Source: Sorangium cellulosum (GTDB taxonomy: Bacteria; Myxococcota_A; Polyangia; Polyangiales; Polyangiaceae). Taken from it: a stretch of DNA of 64,000 nucleotides. A program made the position numbers and the translations under genes. Of this stretch, positions 60,341 to 64,000 are shown piece by piece. Within the stretch, counting starts at the first letter, position 1; every line of letters begins with the position of its first letter. Below the pieces are notes generated by a model. It was given only the letters and a program-made list of their open reading frames with translations, had not been told where the DNA came from and did not search any database. Where the stretch lies: positions 9,376,501 to 9,440,500 of the forward strand of contig NZ_CP012673.1 in the NCBI RefSeq assembly GCF_002950945.1, read 5' to 3'.

Positions 60341-60671
60341 CTCTCACGTCTTTCGTCTCTCGTCTCACGTCTTTCGTCTTTCGTCTTTCGTCTCTCGTCT
60401 TTCGTCTCTCGTCTTTCGTCTTCCCTCTTACGTGAACGTGAACGTGAACGTGAACGCTTGTTCCCGTTTGATCCGAGATCATTCGATTCTAACTCGGCCC
60501 GCGCCGTCATCCCGAGCACGTGTGACGGGACAAGCGTTCACGTTCACGTTCACGAAAGAAGGGGGATGAGAGACGAAGACGAAAGACGTGAGACGTGAGA
60601 CGTGAGACGTGAGACGGGAGACGTGAGACGTGAGACGGGAGACGGGAGACGAAAGACGAAAGACGGGAGAC
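60341..60671. repeat. inverted heptamer/hexamer array
   Basis: Left arm: thirteen 7-base units of the type GTCTTTC, GTCTCTC or GTCTCAC (60341-60431), then four GTGAAC (60432-60455). Right arm: three GTTCAC (60536-60553), then about sixteen 7-base units of the complementary type GAAAGAC, GTGAGAC or GGGAGAC (60554-60671), one of them only six bases. The inner edges also pair (GCTTGT-t-CCCGT with ACGGGACAAGC), leaving about 55 bases of loop with a short CCGAG...CTCGG stem. The whole is a large imperfect palindrome. Confidence 0.85.
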
Positions 60672-60972
60672 GACATGCGGTAGACGGGGACGAGCGACGC
60701 CCGTCGAGGGGACGCGGGCCGGCTCTGGACGCCGAGCAACGGCGCGCGGCGCCTCGCCCCACAGCAGCGCTTCCAGGCAGCTCACGCGCCGATATACCCG
60801 TCCAGCCCTCGGTCAGACAAGGTCATCATGGTATCTGATCAGCCCCGCGACAATCACATGCTCCCACCCGAAGACCACCACCCCCTCGGCCGAGGGGTCC
60901 CCCGGTGCACCCGCCAGCTCGAAGTCCCCCTCCCGACCGAACCGAAGTTCTTCGGGTCGCTCCGCCGAGGTC

Positions 60973-60987
60973 GGTGATAGGCTCACC
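60973..60987. promoter_or_regulatory. 15-bp palindrome upstream of sugar-binding/STAS gene
   Basis: GGTGA-TAGGC-TCACC lies 30 bases before the ATG at 61017, overlapping the region where a promoter or operator would be expected. It could be an autoregulatory or leader element. Confidence 0.35.
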
Positions 60988-61016
60988 AGCGTGGACCGGG
61001 GGAGGACACCGCTGGA

Positions 61017-63164
61017 ATGAAGACAGGACACGCTGAGCACCTCACTCCGAAGGTAGTCGGAGTCACATCGGTCTTCATTGACAACTCCTTCAATGCCATG
61101 GCGTTCGCGGGCATGCACCGCGCGGCGCGAGAGCGCGGTTACGAGCTCCTCCTCTGCTACGGGCCGCCCCGGTCCGCCCTCGCGCGCGGGCTGGCGCTCC
61201 GCCGGGTGGCCGGCTGGATCGCCATGTACACCATCGACGGCCTGGAAGACCTCCTCGCCGACGGGAAGCCGGCCGTGATCTTCTGCGCGCCGGCGCTCGG
61301 CACGCGCTGCCCGGTCGTGCGGGCGGAGAACCACGGCTCGATCCACCGGATGATCGAGCACCTCACCAGCATCGGCCACCGCCGGATCGCCTACATCGGC
61401 AAGTCGACATCGGACGACTTCATCGAGCGGAGCACCGCGTTCAACAGGGCGATGAGCGCGCGCGGGCTCGCGACCGATCTCAACCTGCTCTCCTCCTTCG
61501 GCGAATGCACGATCAGGTACACCGAGCGGCGCTTCCGGAAGCTGCTCGATCGCGACGGGAAGTTCTGCACCGCCGTCGTGGCGGGCAACGACGAGATGGC
61601 GATAGGCGCCATCAACGCGATCCGGGAGGCCGGCTACCGCGTGCCCGAGGACATCGCGGTGGTCGGATTCGACGACATCAGCGCCGCCCAGCACTGCGAT
61701 CCTCCGCTCACCACGATGCGGCAGAACCCCGAGCTGCTCGGGAGGACGGCCGTCGAGCGGCTCATCGACCTCCTCGACGGCATCCCCCCTCCCGAGGCCG
61801 TGACGCGCGTCCCCGCCGAGCTCGTGCTGCGGCGCTCGTGCGGCGGCGGCGCGTGGCAGGCCGGGCCTACCCCGCCGGCGCTCGGCGCGCTCGGCGCGCT
61901 CGGCGCGCCGGGCGGCGGCGGCGGCGACTGGCAGCGCGACCTGCACCGGCAGCTGAACGCCCTGATCGAGGGGCCGGCGCTCTCGCCGCTCGGCGAGCCA
62001 GCCCTCGTGTGGCCCGAGGCCGAGGTGGTCGTGCGAGGCCTCGGCGCGGCGCTCACCGGGGTGGACGCGCCGGACCTGGCGACGCTCGAGCGCGCCTTCG
62101 ACGCCGCGATCACGCACAGCGACAGGGTCGAGGTCCTCCTCGCGATGCTGGAGCAGATCGAGGAGACCGCAGCGCGGCAGCTCGCCAGCGCGCCGGCACA
62201 GGACGCCGCGCTCCGGGTCAAGGCCTTCGTCGGGCGGGTGCGCCTCGCGCAGCAGCGGGCCATCCTCCGGTGGGAGCGGCGCGGCGTGAGGGGCCTCGAG
62301 AGGCTGGTCCGCGCCAACATGGACATCAGCTCACTCCTCACCTCGAAGCAGGTATGGACCGACGAGCCGCTGGAGTGGCTGCGGAATACGTCCGTGCGCC
62401 TCGGGTGCATCGCGCTCTGGGCGAACGAGCCGGGCCCGGGCGGGCCAGAGCTCGTCATCCGCAACGTGCACTCCAGCGCTGCGGACATCACCGCGCTCGT
62501 GGGGCGCCGGGTTCCGGCCGACCAGTTTCCCCCGGCCGAGCTGCTCGCGGCCGCGTCGCCGGAGGAGCCGAGCGGCTATCTCTTGCTGGTCCCGCTCGCG
62601 AACGAGCGGCACGACTGGGGGACGCTGGCGCTCGGAGGGCTGCACACGGAGAGCTTCGCGGACAACCTCCAGCCGCTCGCCATGTGGTCGTCGCTCCTCA
62701 TCGCGGCGTTCGAGCGCCACGAGATGGAGAACGCGCTGCACGCCGAGCGCGACATGCTGGCCGCCGCCTACGAGCGCGAGCGCGCGCTCGCGAGCACGGT
62801 GCGGGAGCTCGGCTGCCCCGTCATCCCGCTGCTCCCGGGGGTGCTGCTCATCTCGCTGATCGGCGCGATCGACGCCGCCAGGGCGCAGCAGATCCTGGAG
62901 GCCGTGCTCTCGGGCGTCGCGCGCGAGGGCGCCCGGTGGGTGCTGCTCGACGTGACCGGCGTGCCGCACGTCGACGCAGACACCGCGGCGTCGCTGGTCC
63001 AGACGGCGCAGGCGACGCGGCTGCTCGGAGCGCGCGTGAGCCTCGTCGGCGTGGGATCCAGGATGGCGCAGGGCATGGTCGATCTCGGGATCGAGCTGAG
63101 TGGCATCTCGATTTTCCAGTCGCTCGAGACCGCGGTCCGCCAGCTGACGCGGTCGCCGCGCTGA
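61017..63164 (+). CDS. LacI-type sugar-binding/STAS fusion regulator
   Basis: A 715-residue paralogue of the protein at 43999. The LacI-type sensor begins at once (VVGVTSVFIDNSFNAMAFAGM; HRRIAYIGKS; PEDIAVVGFDDISAAQHC; PPLTTMRQNP), followed by LRRSCGGG, a helical and GAF-like middle (WLRNTSVRLGCIALWAN) and a C-terminal STAS domain (VRELGCPVIPLLPGVLLISLIGAIDA; LLDVTGVPHVDADTA). It starts directly with the sensor, so there is no room for a DNA-binding domain. The STAS phospho-Thr positions read VDA and LVGV. ATG 61017 follows GGGGGAGGACACC. Confidence 0.87.
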   Translation: MKTGHAEHLTPKVVGVTSVFIDNSFNAMAFAGMHRAARERGYELLLCYGPPRSALARGLALRRVAGWIAMYTIDGLEDLLADGKPAVIFCAPALGTRCPVVRAENHGSIHRMIEHLTSIGHRRIAYIGKSTSDDFIERSTAFNRAMSARGLATDLNLLSSFGECTIRYTERRFRKLLDRDGKFCTAVVAGNDEMAIGAINAIREAGYRVPEDIAVVGFDDISAAQHCDPPLTTMRQNPELLGRTAVERLIDLLDGIPPPEAVTRVPAELVLRRSCGGGAWQAGPTPPALGALGALGAPGGGGGDWQRDLHRQLNALIEGPALSPLGEPALVWPEAEVVVRGLGAALTGVDAPDLATLERAFDAAITHSDRVEVLLAMLEQIEETAARQLASAPAQDAALRVKAFVGRVRLAQQRAILRWERRGVRGLERLVRANMDISSLLTSKQVWTDEPLEWLRNTSVRLGCIALWANEPGPGGPELVIRNVHSSAADITALVGRRVPADQFPPAELLAAASPEEPSGYLLLVPLANERHDWGTLALGGLHTESFADNLQPLAMWSSLLIAAFERHEMENALHAERDMLAAAYERERALASTVRELGCPVIPLLPGVLLISLIGAIDAARAQQILEAVLSGVAREGARWVLLDVTGVPHVDADTAASLVQTAQATRLLGARVSLVGVGSRMAQGMVDLGIELSGISIFQSLETAVRQLTRSPR

Positions 63165-63200
63165 CGTAACCTGACGTAATTCGACGTAATCTGACGCAGG
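63161..63200. repeat. 10-bp tandem repeat, 4 copies
   Basis: Four contiguous 10-bp units share the core (T/C)GACG(T/C)A: CTGACGTAAC, CTGACGTAAT, TCGACGTAAT and a last CTGACGCAGG. The first unit includes the stop codon of the sugar-binding/STAS gene, and the array ends 11 bases before the VOC gene start. Confidence 0.75.
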
Positions 63201-63211
63201 AAAGCTCCTCC

Positions 63212-63586
63212 ATGCCCTTCGCCTTCGTCCGCATCGATCACGTGCAGCTCGCCATGCCCCCCGGCCAGGAGCCGCGCGCCGTGGCGTTCTACCGGGACGT
63301 GCTCGGCATGGAGCACGTCCCGAAGCCCGAGCCGCTCGCGTCGCGCGGCGGCGTCTGGTTCCGCGCCGGCGCCGTGACGGTCCACCTCGGCGTCGAGCCC
63401 GATTTCCGGCCGGCGCGCAAGGCCCACCCCGGCATCGCGGTCACGGGCATCGACGACCTCGCGGCCGCGCTCGAGGCCGCAGGCCACGCCGTGCGCTGGA
63501 GCGACGAGCTGCCCGACGTGCGGCGGTTCCACACGGACGATCCGTTCGGGAACCGCCTGGAGATCATCGACGCCGGCGCGCCCTGA
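63212..63586 (+). CDS. VOC-family (glyoxalase/dioxygenase-fold) protein
   Basis: A 124-residue single-domain vicinal-oxygen-chelate protein: FVRIDHVQLAMPPGQEPRAVAFYRDVLGM with the first metal-ligand His, VHLGVEPDF, GIAVTGIDDLAAALEAAG and FHTDDPFGNRLEII with the terminal Glu. The His...His...Glu set is plausible for a metal centre. Family members include glyoxalase, bleomycin/fosfomycin resistance proteins and dioxygenases, so the reaction is open. Its ribosome site is AGGAAAGC before ATG 63212. Confidence 0.85.
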   Translation: MPFAFVRIDHVQLAMPPGQEPRAVAFYRDVLGMEHVPKPEPLASRGGVWFRAGAVTVHLGVEPDFRPARKAHPGIAVTGIDDLAAALEAAGHAVRWSDELPDVRRFHTDDPFGNRLEIIDAGAP

Positions 63587-63619
63587 AGCGCGGAGCACGC
63601 CCCGCGCGCCCTGCCTTCT

Positions 63620-64000
63620 TCAGGCGGCCGAGGCCTGCGACCTCTTGCCCTCGTGGCGGTTCGCCGGCCGGACCAGACCGAGGTTCTCGCGGAGCGTCCG
63701 GCCCTCGTACTCCGTCCGGAACCGCCCCCGCCGCTGCAGCTCCGGAATGACGAGCTCGACGAAGTCGTCGAGCCCGCCCGGGAGCCACGGTGGCATGATG
63801 TTGAACCCGTCGGCCCCGCCCTGCGTGAACCAGGCCTCCAGCTGGTCGACGATCTGCTCCACCGAGCCGACGATCGTCCAGTGCCCGCGCGCCCCGGCCA
63901 CCCAGAGGTAGAGCTCCCGGATGGAGAGGTTGCGCTTGCGGGCGATGTCGAACATGAGCGCCTGCCGGCTCTTGTTGTTGTTGGTCTCCGGCAGGTCGGG
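63620..64000 (-). CDS. flavin-dependent monooxygenase (NtaA/DszA-type), 3' end only
   Basis: The C-terminal 126 residues of an LLM-class FMNH2-dependent monooxygenase; the gene continues past the window edge. Diagnostic are HWTIVGSVEQIVDQLEAWF, GGADGFNIMPPWLPGGLDDFVELVIPELQRRGRFRTEYEG split over the family block, and TLRENLGLVRP. NtaA/SnaA/DszA/DmoA-type enzymes oxidise nitrilotriacetate, sulfur compounds or related substrates with a flavin reductase. The reading frame stays open through 64000. Convergent with the VOC gene, 33 bases between stops. Confidence 0.9.
   Translation of the reverse strand, partial: PDLPETNNNKSRQALMFDIARKRNLSIRELYLWVAGARGHWTIVGSVEQIVDQLEAWFTQGGADGFNIMPPWLPGGLDDFVELVIPELQRRGRFRTEYEGRTLRENLGLVRPANRHEGKRSQASAA

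Larger units (their letters stand above)
60288..61016. other. 729-base intergenic region dominated by inverted repeat arrays
   Basis: It contains a GC hairpin after lysA (60304-60326), the palindromic 7-mer/6-mer array (60341-60671), about 300 bases of ordinary GC-rich sequence without a gene, and a small palindrome GGTGA-TAGGC-TCACC (60973-60987) shortly before the next start. No protein-coding gene is supported; peptides read from the array are simple-repeat artefacts. Confidence 0.7.

Noticed and set aside
60341..60671. CRISPR array
   Set aside because: Units are only 6-7 bases with no spacers, and the two arrays are inverted relative to each other.
60315..60760. Overlapping open frames of repetitive Leu/Ser/Arg/Val peptides
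   Set aside because: They arise from translating 7-base repeats in each frame; 21 bases give a 7-residue periodic peptide. No start, ribosome site or non-repetitive domain supports a gene.
1..64000. tRNA, rRNA, insertion sequences, prophage or integrase genes
   Set aside because: I scanned for their motifs and for transposase-like proteins and saw none; the proteins found are all of other families.

Overview
The window is a high-GC chromosome segment from a large-genome myxobacterium, most likely Sorangium or a close Polyangiales relative. The signs are strong G/C bias at third codon positions, frequent GTG starts, many 4-base ATGA/GTGA gene overlaps, abundant lipoproteins with Ser/Gly-rich linkers, RCC1 and PEGA repeat proteins, RsbR-type STAS proteins and ECF sigma factors. 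The species call is inferred from style, not from a marker gene. No rRNA, tRNA, CRISPR array or transposase was seen.

Layout. 1-6.3 kb: a GFA-family zinc protein, a haem/copper monooxygenase-like lipoprotein, a Cys-rich lipoprotein, a SpoIIAA-like protein, an alpha/beta hydrolase and a large CxxCH lipoprotein. 6.5-10 kb: a four-gene Mla/Pqi-type lipid ABC transporter operon with 4-base overlaps. 10.2-16.9 kb: DUF4380 protein, Tat-exported PhoX-like protein, MpaB-type oxygenase, RsbR-like STAS protein, patatin phospholipase and PlsY. 17-22.4 kb: a 1407-residue PAAR-like/RHS effector whose C-terminal tip looks like a clan CD cysteine peptidase. It ends in an 8-base convergent overlap with a gene whose protein has serpin-like C-terminal features. 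This pair is the best candidate for an undescribed toxin/inhibitor system. 22.4-28.7 kb: a methyltransferase pair behind a Fur-box-like promoter, a SpoIIAA-like protein, a GH8 lipoprotein, and an ECF sigma cluster whose membrane partner is frameshifted at a run of seven G. 28.9-35.4 kb: an orphan ABC permease, an RCC1 lipoprotein, an oxidoreductase coupled to an ECF41/SigJ sigma factor, and a beta-propeller protein with an elaborate leader. 35.5-40 kb: a minus-strand VWA/DUF4159 cluster containing a duplicated leader. 40-44 kb: hsdM and hsdS without hsdR, and a nucleotidyltransferase/small-protein pair. 44-49.4 kb: a sugar-binding-domain/STAS fusion and a PEGA-TonB receptor. 49.5-55.5 kb: an O-methyltransferase/PLP enzyme/tryptophan-dioxygenase-like operon, a TenA/PqqC-like protein and an S9 peptidase. 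55.8-64 kb: a secreted lectin-like lipoprotein, phospholipase D, LysA, a 330-base palindromic array of 7-mers and 6-mers, a second sugar-binding/STAS fusion, a VOC protein and the 3' end of a flavin monooxygenase.

Functional threads. Envelope and secretion functions dominate: Mla transport, PlsY, PLD, patatin and about ten lipoproteins. Signalling is rich in STAS-fold proteins (RsbR-like, two sugar-binding fusions, three SpoIIAA-like, one inside MlaE) and includes two ECF sigma factors with different control modes. A small tryptophan/kynurenine-type operon may feed a secondary metabolite. Several loci suggest conflict systems: the RHS effector pair, the orphan HsdMS and the nucleotidyltransferase pair.
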